The notes beneath the pieces were generated by a model, which was given only the letters and a program-made list of their open reading frames with translations, was not told the DNA's origin and did not search any database. A stretch of DNA of 14,069 nucleotides from Oscillospiraceae bacterium (GTDB taxonomy: Bacteria; Bacillota; Clostridia; Oscillospirales; Ruminococcaceae), in contig JAEDMB010000040.1 in NCBI GenBank assembly GCA_016303235.1, forward strand, positions 1 through 14,069, read 5' to 3'. How positions within the stretch are numbered: position 1 is the stretch's first letter; each line of letters starts with the position of its first letter. Made by a program: the position numbers and the translations under genes. Shown piece after piece: positions 1-7,658 of the stretch.

Positions 1-343
1 TTATTCCGGTTACGGCAACACAGAATATTACCCACAATGGAATAAGTATAAACTGTGCATTGCTTATAATAAAATATATTATCATATATTTTTTTTCAGC
101 AACGGGACGTAAATCCGTAATAATATATTTATCTTTCGGGATACCGTTTTCATCAAAATAAATTTCATATTCCGGATTAAAATATGCATAAAGCTGTTCT
201 TCACTGTGAATCTTATGATACCAGTCCTGAAGTGCATTTGTAGCTATTCCTATTCCCATTGAACCCAGAAATGCTGTAATAAAACAAAATGGCAGATATA
301 TCAAAAAACACCATTTAATTGAAAGCTTTTTTATTTTACCCAT
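1..343 (-). CDS. Probable sensor histidine kinase, N-terminal part only (runs off left edge)
   Basis: The reading frame starts with ATG at 343 and stays open to base 1, giving 114 residues beginning MGKIKKLSIKWCF. A first hydrophobic segment spans about residues 12-36. A roughly 50-residue, presumably extracellular loop follows (about 37-85), then a second hydrophobic segment from about 86 to the window edge. This two-helix N-terminus with a short external sensor loop is typical of membrane histidine kinases. The start overlaps the last 13 bases of the response regulator gene, so the two are very likely translationally coupled; a GGGGA stretch about 12 bases upstream could act as ribosome site. 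The HAMP, DHp and ATPase domains lie outside the window, so kinase identity is inferred from position and topology, not from catalytic motifs. Another membrane protein remains possible. Confidence 0.68.
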   Translation of the reverse strand, partial: MGKIKKLSIKWCFLIYLPFCFITAFLGSMGIGIATNALQDWYHKIHSEEQLYAYFNPEYEIYFDENGIPKDKYIITDLRPVAEKKYMIIYFIISNAQFILIPLWVIFCVAVTGI

Positions 344-1002
344 CTGTAACCAATTCCCCATAATGTTTCAATATGGTATGATTCATTGTATACGGATAAT
401 TTTGAACGTATTCTTCTGATATGTTCAGCAACAACAGTATTATTTCCTTCAGCATCATAGCCCCATATTTTTTCGTATATTCTCTCTTTATCGAAAACCT
501 GTCCGGAATTTACAGATAAAAGCTCTATGATTTCATATTCTTTTTTTGCAAACTCAATTTTCAATCCGTTCACCGAAATTATTTTTGCTGAATAGTCAAC
601 TGCAAGCTTTCCGAAAAACCGAACGTTTGATATTACATTTTCACGATGTTCACGGCGTATATGTGCTGATACTCTTGCACCAAGTTCGTCTATTGAAAAC
701 GGCTTTATTATATAGTCATCACCGCCGGCGGAAAATCCTGTAATCTTATCGCAGTCCTCTGCTCTTGCCGTCAGAAAAAGTATCGGACAGGAAACGTATT
801 CCCGGATAGCTTTGCAGACTTCGATTCCGTCCATATCAGGCATATTTATATCAAGAATTATTATATCCGGATTCCGGCTTGCCTTTTCAAGAACTTTTTT
901 ACCGTTTTCAGCAGTTATAACTTCATATCCATTAATTTCAAAGTAATCATTAAGCAGACTAAGAACGTCAGGTTCATCATCTGCAACGAGTATTCTGTAC
1001 AA
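331..1002 (-). CDS. OmpR/PhoB-family response regulator
   Basis: Two-component transcription factor. Numbering from the upstream TTG at 1008, the receiver domain covers about residues 4-120, with the acidic pair D10-D11 (VADDEP), phospho-acceptor D53 in IILDINMPDMDG, the conserved Thr in LFLTARAE and Lys in YIIKPF. The C-terminal winged-helix DNA-binding domain covers about residues 130-225 and ends in the family hallmark GIGYRWVK. All receiver residues needed for phosphorylation are present. Two TTG starts are possible, at 1008 and 1002. I chose 1002 because the ribosome site GAGGTGAT sits too close to 1008 and at a normal distance from 1002; the choice changes only two residues. The gene follows the dockerin-enzyme gene on the same strand with no visible terminator between them, and overlaps the probable kinase gene downstream. 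Target genes are unknown. Confidence 0.93.
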   Translation of the reverse strand: MYRILVADDEPDVLSLLNDYFEINGYEVITAENGKKVLEKASRNPDIIILDINMPDMDGIEVCKAIREYVSCPILFLTARAEDCDKITGFSAGGDDYIIKPFSIDELGARVSAHIRREHRENVISNVRFFGKLAVDYSAKIISVNGLKIEFAKKEYEIIELLSVNSGQVFDKERIYEKIWGYDAEGNNTVVAEHIRRIRSKLSVYNESYHIETLWGIGYRWVK

Positions 1003-1007
1003 AGTCA

Positions 1008-1015
1008 ATCACCTC
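1008..1015 (-). promoter_or_regulatory. Ribosome binding site deciding the response regulator start
   Basis: On the minus strand this reads GAGGTGAT, an eight-base match to the 16S anti-Shine-Dalgarno complement. Its GAGG core is 9 bases from the TTG at 1002 but only 3 bases from the TTG at 1008, which favours the downstream TTG as the real start. An in-frame TGA at 1011-1009 rules out any start farther upstream. Confidence 0.7.
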
Positions 1016-1038
1016 AGGAAGATGCCTCAAGAAAAATT

Positions 1039-3669
1039 TCATAGGATATTTTCAATCAGCTTTTGTTTCATCAGGCAGAAATCAAATATATTGATTATAT
1101 TATCTTTATATAAATCTCCCGCTTCCCAGTCAGAAAGCTCACATCTGCATAAAAGATAGTTCTGCATCATAACGGCGTCAGCAATATTAAAAGTACCGTC
1201 CGAATTAACATCACCGGCAATTATTTTATCCGAAACGGCATAACCGTATATAGCAAATTCGTTAAGGTCTCCTCCGTTCTTTACGATTTTCAGCCTGTCT
1301 GTAACTGCTGATTCAGAAATCATATCAATATTACGGCTCATATAACTTCCCATATCGCTTGACCAAAGGAGAACATCTGTATTTGCATCATAAACGGAAA
1401 AATTTCCTGTTCCGTAAGTGTCATAAATTCCGAATCCTGTTATGCGGTATAAACCGCCGAGGTCAGCATAGCATGTAATACCTGACTGAGTAACATTTGT
1501 AGAAGGTGTCTGAAGTGATGATGTATTGCCATAGATAAATTCCGGCATTGTTTCCGGCTCATCAAACATACGGTAAAACTGATTCAGAACTTTATCAGAA
1601 GGAACGGAAGAAAAATCACATATTTCTGTACTGCGGTCGGCTGAAAGGCATATTGAAGACGGGTGAATATAATAATCCCTGCCGTTTACAACTGTTTTTT
1701 CAGAACGGGAATATGTAATATAAACAGGTGTTTCAGTTACATTAATATTTATTCTGCCGTCAGTAATTTTAAGATTTGTTGTTGTTCCCTCGGCATATTG
1801 TGACGGTTCTGTCAGATACGCAAAGGCTGTATTCTCGGCGGGCAATGAAAAATTTTCAATAACCTTGTTTTCATTTGTCGGTGACCATACACAATCGATA
1901 AATTCTCCGGTTATACGGTCTTTGAAACGATAAACGGAAACATCTTTATCTGATAAATCTTCATAGAAATCAGCATTTTCAAGAACAGATGTCATACATG
2001 AAAGATGATACCATGCAGTTTTTTTATTCCATTCGCCTTTTTTAGTAACAATTCCGCAGTTGGCATAACCTCCGTCTGCTTCGTCACGGAGCTGAAATTT
2101 TGTTATTCTGTCCGCACCGTTTTTCAGAGCAATAAGATTTGTTCTTATGATTCGCTGTGCATATTTCAGCTGATATTCTTCATTGTCATGATTATCTACT
2201 CCCTCGGCTGTACAGTCACTCATAGGAATATCATATTCAGATATCCAGAGTTCTGTTCCGGGAGCGTTTTCGTTTATCCAGTTCTGAATTGACTGAATTT
2301 TTTCCGCAAAGCTACTGCTTTCGGGATTAAAACTATCGGGAGAAATATGTACGTTTATAATATCAACAGCAAATTTTCCGTCAGAACGGTTGTAGTCAAA
2401 CCAGAGTTTCATTTCTGTAAGATAATCAAGAACAGTTGATGTTCCGACAAGTCCGCCGACAGCAAGCCTGAAATTCGGGTCGGCATTTTTTACACCTGCA
2501 TTCGGAATAGTTCCCTCATGACCGTCATAATCCGCCGAACACATTGATGCAAGCTCATAGGGTGTATAATAATTTTCCTTACCGCTCCAGCTTTTATTGG
2601 GTTCATTGCAGTTTTCAAGAGCCGTCAGCAATCCCATACCTGCAACGGGTTCTTTTGAATCCGCAACGTTAAAGCTTGCAGAATCCGCATTTTTGTTACT
2701 GCCGTAACGCAGTGCAACCTGATACAATGCCTGTGCGTGAAGGGTATAGCTTGCGGGGTTAAGAGTGTCAGCACCTTTCGGAACTGCAATTTCCGGATAA
2801 TCGGAACTTCCGTAAATATAACTGCTTCCCCCCTGAAAGCAAGGAATAATATTGATATTCTGAGCTTTCATCGAGGCATAATAGCTGTCCATATCTCCCC
2901 ACGAGCCTTGAGTAAATTTGATTTTTCCGTCAGAATCTATAAGCCAGTTAAGATTATGATATTCACGGACATTTCCCGATGCATAAATTGATGTCATAGG
3001 GTCGTCGATAAATGCATTGACACCGACTTTTCCTCCTGCGGTAAGATTTGTTTTTTCAGAACCGGACGGCTTTGCCGATGTTTTTGCACGTTGTTCATCA
3101 GACAATTCCGAAACCTTATATCCGTAAATTGCAAGTTCACTTATACCACTGTCACCACTGCCCGTTGAAAATCTTAAATATCTTGTAGGCTCTGTATCTG
3201 AAATACTTCTTCCCTGCCAGGACATATATGAATCTGTTGAAAAAGAAAGAATTTCATTCCAGTTAAAAGGCTCTCCGCTTTCAACTTTCCAGTTATTGAT
3301 TCCGTTTGTATCAAGATAACATATACCGGTTATAATATAATTTGCTTTCAGGTCTATATAAAAAGAATCATCACCGTATTCAGCCTGCTGATTGGGTTTC
3401 CAGTTTGTACTTTTATTTGTAGAATCGAAAATTTCCTTGTCTACCTCTGTATTCTGCGGAGATTCCGGAACTTTGTCCTGTTCGTCAAAAAGCACTGAAA
3501 CGTCATTAAGATATGATGAACCGAGATGAACGAGATTTTCATCTGAAACAGTAAATTCCGAAACGTCAAGAAGTGACGGCTGAAAAGTTTCCGAAAAAGC
3601 TTTTAAACTGAAAAGCGACATGCATATTGAAACTGCCATAAGTGAGGCTAAAGCTTTTCTGAAAATCAT
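1039..3669 (-). CDS. Secreted dockerin-bearing putative glycoside hydrolase (clan GH-A-like) with two discoidin-like modules
   Basis: This 876-residue protein has a Sec signal peptide (about residues 1-26, Arg/Lys then a hydrophobic core, cleavage near AFSE). A discoidin-like (F5/8 type C) module follows at about 75-184, ending ISELAIYGY. A central TIM-barrel-like region spans about 212-570, then a beta-rich stretch, and a second discoidin-like module at about 690-812, ending LNEFAIYGY. A type I dockerin lies at about 818-872. In the barrel, N355-E356-P357 fits a clan GH-A acid/base and E478 in LWISEYD fits a nucleophile, spaced as expected for a retaining hydrolase. I cannot assign a CAZy family or substrate. 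Dockerin loop 1 (DVNSDGTFNIAD) has all calcium ligands; loop 2 has Tyr at the third position. The product should be exported and docked to a cohesin scaffoldin. The start is supported by a signal-peptide n-region; its ribosome site is an unusual GGGGGT 8 bases upstream. Confidence 0.85.
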   Translation of the reverse strand: MIFRKALASLMAVSICMSLFSLKAFSETFQPSLLDVSEFTVSDENLVHLGSSYLNDVSVLFDEQDKVPESPQNTEVDKEIFDSTNKSTNWKPNQQAEYGDDSFYIDLKANYIITGICYLDTNGINNWKVESGEPFNWNEILSFSTDSYMSWQGRSISDTEPTRYLRFSTGSGDSGISELAIYGYKVSELSDEQRAKTSAKPSGSEKTNLTAGGKVGVNAFIDDPMTSIYASGNVREYHNLNWLIDSDGKIKFTQGSWGDMDSYYASMKAQNINIIPCFQGGSSYIYGSSDYPEIAVPKGADTLNPASYTLHAQALYQVALRYGSNKNADSASFNVADSKEPVAGMGLLTALENCNEPNKSWSGKENYYTPYELASMCSADYDGHEGTIPNAGVKNADPNFRLAVGGLVGTSTVLDYLTEMKLWFDYNRSDGKFAVDIINVHISPDSFNPESSSFAEKIQSIQNWINENAPGTELWISEYDIPMSDCTAEGVDNHDNEEYQLKYAQRIIRTNLIALKNGADRITKFQLRDEADGGYANCGIVTKKGEWNKKTAWYHLSCMTSVLENADFYEDLSDKDVSVYRFKDRITGEFIDCVWSPTNENKVIENFSLPAENTAFAYLTEPSQYAEGTTTNLKITDGRININVTETPVYITYSRSEKTVVNGRDYYIHPSSICLSADRSTEICDFSSVPSDKVLNQFYRMFDEPETMPEFIYGNTSSLQTPSTNVTQSGITCYADLGGLYRITGFGIYDTYGTGNFSVYDANTDVLLWSSDMGSYMSRNIDMISESAVTDRLKIVKNGGDLNEFAIYGYAVSDKIIAGDVNSDGTFNIADAVMMQNYLLCRCELSDWEAGDLYKDNIINIFDFCLMKQKLIENIL

Positions 3670-3694
3670 ATTTATATACCCCCATATTCTTCAC

Positions 3695-3710
3695 CTGCCT
3701 TTTCCGGCAG
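3695..3710 (-). other. Small hairpin in the leader of the dockerin-enzyme mRNA
   Basis: CTGCC and GGCAG form a five-base-pair stem with a six-base loop. It lies between the predicted transcription start and the GGGGGT ribosome site of the dockerin-enzyme gene. It has no U-tract, so it is not a terminator; it might stabilise the 5' end of the message. The pairing is visible, the role is a guess. Confidence 0.4.
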
Positions 3711-3724
3711 TAATTATTTTCTTT

Positions 3725-3753
3725 ATTATATCATAATCCGGATATATTTTCAA
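3725..3753 (-). promoter_or_regulatory. Sigma-A promoter for the dockerin-enzyme gene
   Basis: On the minus strand the -35 box TTGAAA (3753-3748) and -10 box TATAAT (3730-3725) are separated by 17 bases. A TG one base ahead of the -10 box makes it an extended -10. The predicted start near 3718 gives a leader of about 50 bases before the ATG at 3669. Confidence 0.8.
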
Positions 3754-3817
3754 TAATTTTTTATAATTTCACAGAATATCTGTTTTTTGTTAAAAATATA
3801 TTTTTTAAATCCGGTAC

Positions 3818-3845
3818 TTGACAAAAAAATATATTGTGTTATAAT
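3818..3845 (+). promoter_or_regulatory. Sigma-A promoter for the MATE transporter gene
   Basis: A perfect TTGACA (3818-3823) and a perfect TATAAT (3840-3845) are spaced by 16 bases, with an extended -10 TG at 3837-3838. The predicted transcription start lies about 25 bases before the ATG at 3877. This near-consensus promoter suggests strong, possibly constitutive expression unless a repressor acts on it; no clear operator was seen. Confidence 0.85.
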
Positions 3846-3876
3846 TATTGTTTAATATTATTTTTCGGAGGTAACA

Positions 3877-5169
3877 ATGAATATTAAAAAGCAGTTTATA
3901 AAATATGTGTCTCTTAATATTTTTGCAATGGTCGGTTTGTCATGCTATATACTTGCAGATTCGTACTTTATTGCAAAGTCACAGGGTGCAGACGGACTTA
4001 CAGCATTGAATCTGGTTCTTCCGATTTACAATTTAATCTTTGCAATAGGTTCAATGATTGGAACAGGTTCTGCAATAAGATATACAATAGCAAAACTGAA
4101 AAATTTTAAAAATGCCGATGATTACATATTCAATTCCGTTTTCTTTACTGTTATTACAGGACTGATATTTGCAATATCAGGAAATCTTTTTACTGAAGAG
4201 ATACTCACTTTATTAGGAGCAGACAGCGTTATTCTGAATACAGGAATATCATATACCCGTATATTTATGAGCTTTTCGCCTTTTTTTATGCTTAACTATG
4301 TTATAAATGCATATGTCAGAAACGATAATGCACCAAACATAGCAATGACAGCAACTTTAATAAGCAGTCTTTTCAATATTGTATTTGACTACATATTTAT
4401 GTTTCCTTTGAAAATGGGAATGAATGGTGCAGCTCTTGCAACAGGAATTTCTCCGATAGTAGGAATAAGCATTTGCCTTGTTCATCTGCTTTCAGATAAA
4501 AGCAATGTTAAAATAAAATTCTGTATTCCTTCATTAAAAAAACTGTTTGTTTCGTGTCAGGTAGGATTTTCCGCATTTGTTGCCGAGATTTCATCAGGAA
4601 TAATAACTATGACATTTAACTTTCTTATTCTGAAACTTGCAGGAAATACAGGTGTGGCATCTTATGGAATAGTTGCAAATATAGCTCTTGTAGCAACTGC
4701 TTTCTCAAACGGCATTGCTCAGGGCAGTCAGCCACTTATAAGCAAAAGCTTTGGAAACAGAAATATGTGTGAGGTAAACTGGTTATGCCGTATGTCGCTT
4801 GCAGTTTCATTCATTATTGCCACAGTCATATATATATTTCTGGCAGTTTCTGCCGTTTATATCACAGATTTCTTCAACAGCGAGGGCAATGAACTGCTTG
4901 CATCATATTCAGTAACAGGCATAAGACTCTACTTTATCGGGATTCTTTTTTCAGGATTAAATATAGTCGGAAGCAGTTTCTTAAGTGCAGTTGAAAATGC
5001 ACGCACCGCATTTATAATATCTGTACTGCGTGGATTTGTAATGATACTTTTCTTTGCGTTTCTGCTTTCGGCACTTTTTGGAATGAATGGCTTATGGCTT
5101 GCATATGCTACGGCAGAATTTTTTACGTCAGCAGTAATGTTTTATTTTATGTATTCAAAAAAAGCTTAA
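3877..5169 (+). CDS. MATE-family multidrug/sodium antiporter
   Basis: This 430-residue polytopic membrane protein shows about 12 hydrophobic segments in two similar halves, the layout of the MATE (multidrug and toxic compound extrusion) family, and is close to the usual length of about 450 residues. Family-like stretches include CYILADSYFIAK in the first helix region, the loop GTGSAIRYTIAK after the second helix, and the second-half counterpart GIAQGSQPLISKSFGNRN. Members export cationic drugs or metabolites using a sodium or proton gradient; the substrate here cannot be told. The ATG is preceded by CGGAGG at a six-base spacing. The gene is transcribed alone from its own strong promoter and is closed by a hairpin terminator, so it is functionally independent of its neighbours. 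It is divergent from the dockerin-enzyme gene. Confidence 0.92.
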   Translation: MNIKKQFIKYVSLNIFAMVGLSCYILADSYFIAKSQGADGLTALNLVLPIYNLIFAIGSMIGTGSAIRYTIAKLKNFKNADDYIFNSVFFTVITGLIFAISGNLFTEEILTLLGADSVILNTGISYTRIFMSFSPFFMLNYVINAYVRNDNAPNIAMTATLISSLFNIVFDYIFMFPLKMGMNGAALATGISPIVGISICLVHLLSDKSNVKIKFCIPSLKKLFVSCQVGFSAFVAEISSGIITMTFNFLILKLAGNTGVASYGIVANIALVATAFSNGIAQGSQPLISKSFGNRNMCEVNWLCRMSLAVSFIIATVIYIFLAVSAVYITDFFNSEGNELLASYSVTGIRLYFIGILFSGLNIVGSSFLSAVENARTAFIISVLRGFVMILFFAFLLSALFGMNGLWLAYATAEFFTSAVMFYFMYSKKA

Positions 5170-5212
5170 AATTTTCACGCCTTTTTCAAATTGAAATACT
5201 TTATATAGTCTG

Positions 5213-5240
5213 AAAGCAGTGCGTTGGCACTGCTTTTTTT
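5213..5240 (+). terminator. Rho-independent terminator of the MATE gene
   Basis: A perfect ten-base-pair stem (AAAGCAGTGC at 5213-5222 with GCACTGCTTT at 5227-5236) closes a GTTG loop and runs into a T-tract to 5240. It lies 44 bases after the MATE stop codon. Confidence 0.93.
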
Positions 5241-5332
5241 ATCTGTATTCTTCAGGCTCATATTTTAAAAAACTGTTTTTGAGTTTTCATAAATTTTACA
5301 TAACAGTGATAGCAGATTTTACACATATATTT

Positions 5333-5338
5333 TATAAT
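5333..5338 (+). promoter_or_regulatory. Candidate -10 box for the SBP-VWA/XpaC/TelA operon
   Basis: A consensus TATAAT lies 75 bases before the ATG at 5414, in a very AT-rich stretch. No good -35 hexamer sits 16-18 bases upstream (around TAGCAG); the nearby TTTACA copies at 5295 and 5318 are at the wrong distance. The promoter may therefore be weak, need an activator or use another sigma factor. The rest of the intergenic stretch 5241-5413 contains only this box, the palindrome at 5375-5390 and the ribosome site GGAGG at 5402-5406. Confidence 0.4.
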
Positions 5339-5374
5339 AAAGTAAATACATCAACTGTTTGTAATGCTGTAAAG

Positions 5375-5390
5375 AATTAAACGTTTAATT
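5375..5390 (+). promoter_or_regulatory. Perfect 16-base palindrome, candidate operator of the SBP-VWA/XpaC/TelA operon
   Basis: AATTAAACGTTTAATT is a perfect palindrome centred on a CG step, lying between the candidate -10 box and the ribosome binding site. AAACGTTT cores are typical of LacI/CcpA-type repressor sites, and a site in this leader position could block elongating or initiating RNA polymerase. The symmetry is certain. The binding protein is unknown, and an AT-rich palindrome could arise by chance. Confidence 0.5.
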
Positions 5391-5413
5391 TTTAAAAATT
5401 TGGAGGATTCAGT

Positions 5414-7033
5414 ATGAAGAAATCATTTTTCGTACGCTTGTTTACAGTAATATTTCTTCCTGTATTTATCCTGTGCGGATGCGGTACTGATGAGAAAAGC
5501 AACGTTTCCGCTGATGCAAGATACAACGGAAATTTCAACGGGGAAACAATAAAAATTCTTTCCGGTTCTGAAAACAAGGAACTTTCTGACATTCTCAACA
5601 GATGTGCAGATAAAACAGGCGTTACAATTGAAATGACGTATCAGGGTTCTGTGGATATTATGCACACACTGCAATCCGGTGCAGAGGAATATGATGCTGT
5701 CTGGCCGGCATCAAGTCTGTGGATTTCATTGGGAGATACTTCACATATAGTCAAATATAATTCCTCTGTATATACTACGCCGGTTGTTTTCGGTATCCGA
5801 AAATCTCTTGCGGAAAATCTCGGATTTGTAGGAAAAGAAGTTTCAGTTATCGATATTTTAGATGCAATCCGAAACGGTAAGTTATCTTTTTGCATGACAA
5901 GTGCCACCCAGTCAAATTCCGGAGCAGGTGCTTACATAGGATTTCTGTATGCATTGCTCGGAAAAACAGATACGCTGACAGAAAGTGATTTGGAAAGCGA
6001 AACTCTGAAACGTGATATTTCCCAGCTACTTTCCGGAATTGACCGCAGTTCCGGCAGTTCAGACTGGCTTAAAGATATGTTCCTTGCAGGTGATTTTGAT
6101 GCTATGGTCAACTATGAATGTTTGATTATTGACACAAATCAGGAACTTGTTTCTCAGGGTAAAGAACCGCTTTATGTTGTTTATCCGGCTGACGGATTAA
6201 ATATTGCCGATTCACCGCTTTGTTATGTTGACCATGGCAATACAAAAAAACAGGAGGCATTTCAGGCAGTACAAAAATATCTTCTTTCCGAAGATGTACA
6301 GAATGAAATTCAGAAAACCGGTCGTCGAACCGGATTTGAAAATGTTTCGGAAGAAAACAGCAATATTTTCAATAAAGACTGGGGCATTGATACACAACGA
6401 ATCCTTTCACCGATTACTATGCCGGCTGAAAAAGTTCTGACAAAAGCTTTGAATTTATATCAGACAGAATTCCGTAAACCGTCACTGAATATATATTGTC
6501 TGGATTTCTCCGGCAGTATGACCGGTGAAGGAAATGCACAGCTGGAAAAAGCTATGGCACAAATTCTGATACAGGAAAATGCAGAAAATAACATGCTTCA
6601 GGCGGGCAGGAACGAAGTGAATATTGTAATAACATTTTCCGGCGATATCCGCAATATCTATACAGCAGAAAATTCAGATGCAGAAAGTCTTGAATATCTT
6701 TATGAACAAATCAGCAGTGAAAACCCACATGGCGGAACAAATATGTATGTTGCTGTAAAAAAGGGAATGGAAATTCTTTCAGAATATGAAAATCTGAAAG
6801 ACTATACACCTGCAATTATATTAATGAGTGACGGTGCATCGGATACCATATCAGAATCGGAATGTACGGACTATTATAATAAACTTGGTCTGGATATTCC
6901 TGTATTTTCAATTATGTTCGGCAATGCTGATTCCACTCAGCTTGATAAACTTGCAGAGCTTACAAATGCACGTGTATTCGATGGGCGTACAGATTTGGTT
7001 TCTGCATTTAAAACTGTGAAAGGATATAACTGA
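5414..7033 (+). CDS. Surface lipoprotein with substrate-binding-protein-like domain fused to a VWA domain
   Basis: The 539-residue product starts with a lipoprotein signal peptide whose lipobox LCGC predicts lipidation on C23, so it should be tethered outside the membrane. Residues about 44-320 resemble a periplasmic-binding-protein type 2 fold, with a conserved-looking SNSG at 167-170. They share many blocks with the protein two genes downstream (GSVDIM versus GSLDMV, TTPVVF versus NTPIVL, QSNSG versus RSNSG). Residues about 356-536 form a VWA domain with a complete metal-ion-dependent adhesion site: D364-x-S366-x-S368, T442 and D473. VWA domains bind protein partners through a coordinated metal, so a role in assembly or signalling is likely. 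The ATG has GGAGG seven bases upstream. It is the first gene of a four-gene operon, with one base before the next TTG start. No permease or ATPase accompanies it. Confidence 0.87.
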   Translation: MKKSFFVRLFTVIFLPVFILCGCGTDEKSNVSADARYNGNFNGETIKILSGSENKELSDILNRCADKTGVTIEMTYQGSVDIMHTLQSGAEEYDAVWPASSLWISLGDTSHIVKYNSSVYTTPVVFGIRKSLAENLGFVGKEVSVIDILDAIRNGKLSFCMTSATQSNSGAGAYIGFLYALLGKTDTLTESDLESETLKRDISQLLSGIDRSSGSSDWLKDMFLAGDFDAMVNYECLIIDTNQELVSQGKEPLYVVYPADGLNIADSPLCYVDHGNTKKQEAFQAVQKYLLSEDVQNEIQKTGRRTGFENVSEENSNIFNKDWGIDTQRILSPITMPAEKVLTKALNLYQTEFRKPSLNIYCLDFSGSMTGEGNAQLEKAMAQILIQENAENNMLQAGRNEVNIVITFSGDIRNIYTAENSDAESLEYLYEQISSENPHGGTNMYVAVKKGMEILSEYENLKDYTPAIILMSDGASDTISESECTDYYNKLGLDIPVFSIMFGNADSTQLDKLAELTNARVFDGRTDLVSAFKTVKGYN

Positions 7034-7034
7034 T

Positions 7035-7658
7035 TTGAAAAATCACAGACAAAAGGAACTTGTCGCAAGTTTTCTGGCTGGCTTGCTGTCAGGAGGATTA
7101 TTTATTGCTCTGCTTTTTATGTTTCACTGGAATTTTTTTGTTGATATTATTCTGGCAACCGGTGCTTTTTTCGGATTTTCAATGCTTTTTAAACCAAGGC
7201 GGAAGATTGGAAAAATAAGCATTGATATGTTGCCGGATGGTGAAACAATGAGCCGTCAACTCGAAGAAGCTCAGAACGATTTCCGTTGTATAGAACAGGC
7301 TATGCAACAGATAAAGGAGCCGGAAGTCAAAAGAGAAACACAGCGATTAAAACAGACAGCTAAAAATATTCTTGCATATCTGGAAAAACACCCTGAAAAA
7401 ATCAGGTCTGCAAGGCAATTTATTGACTATTATCAGGAAACTGCTACTTCTTTACTGCAAAAATATATTGAATTGCAGGAGACTGAACTCGGGACAGAAG
7501 ATGTTATGCGACTTAAAAAAAATACATTGAAAGCAATCGGTACACTGAATACAGCATTTGAAAAACAGTTTCAGAAACTTATGTACAGTGAAATGCTTGA
7601 TATGGAGGCGGAAATTCGTCTTCTGGAACAAACAGTGAAAATGGAGAATGAAATATGA
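7035..7658 (+). CDS. XpaC-family membrane protein
   Basis: The 207-residue product has two closely spaced hydrophobic helices (about residues 9-30 and 34-52), a basic stop-transfer stretch (KPRRK) and then a long charged helical, coiled-coil-prone cytoplasmic tail. This layout and sequence resemble the XpaC family, named for hydrolysis of 5-bromo-4-chloroindolyl phosphate in Bacillus; its true biochemical role is unclear. The start is TTG, one base after the previous stop codon, with AAAGGA about 11 bases upstream. Its stop overlaps the next start as ATGA, so it is translationally coupled. In Bacillus subtilis xpaC neighbours the TelA-family gene yaaN, and the same XpaC/TelA pairing is retained here with a substrate-binding-like gene inserted between them. 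Family assignment is from remembered features, not a search. Confidence 0.75.
   Translation: MKNHRQKELVASFLAGLLSGGLFIALLFMFHWNFFVDIILATGAFFGFSMLFKPRRKIGKISIDMLPDGETMSRQLEEAQNDFRCIEQAMQQIKEPEVKRETQRLKQTAKNILAYLEKHPEKIRSARQFIDYYQETATSLLQKYIELQETELGTEDVMRLKKNTLKAIGTLNTAFEKQFQKLMYSEMLDMEAEIRLLEQTVKMENEI

Noticed and set aside
1016..1038. Terminator hairpin between the dockerin-enzyme and response regulator genes
   Set aside because: The repeated CTTGAGG and CCTGAGG motifs are in direct, not inverted, orientation, and no stable stem with a T-tract can be drawn.
2005..2991. Plus-strand small reading frames opposite the dockerin-enzyme gene
   Set aside because: They are antisense to a strong, domain-rich coding sequence and show no ribosome sites or known motifs.
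5318..5338. TTTACA at 5318 with TATAAT at 5333 as a promoter pair
   Set aside because: Only 9 bases separate them, too few for a sigma-A promoter.
5392..5907. Minus-strand small reading frames opposite the SBP-VWA gene
   Set aside because: They are antisense shadows of the lipoprotein gene, with low-complexity composition and no family features.
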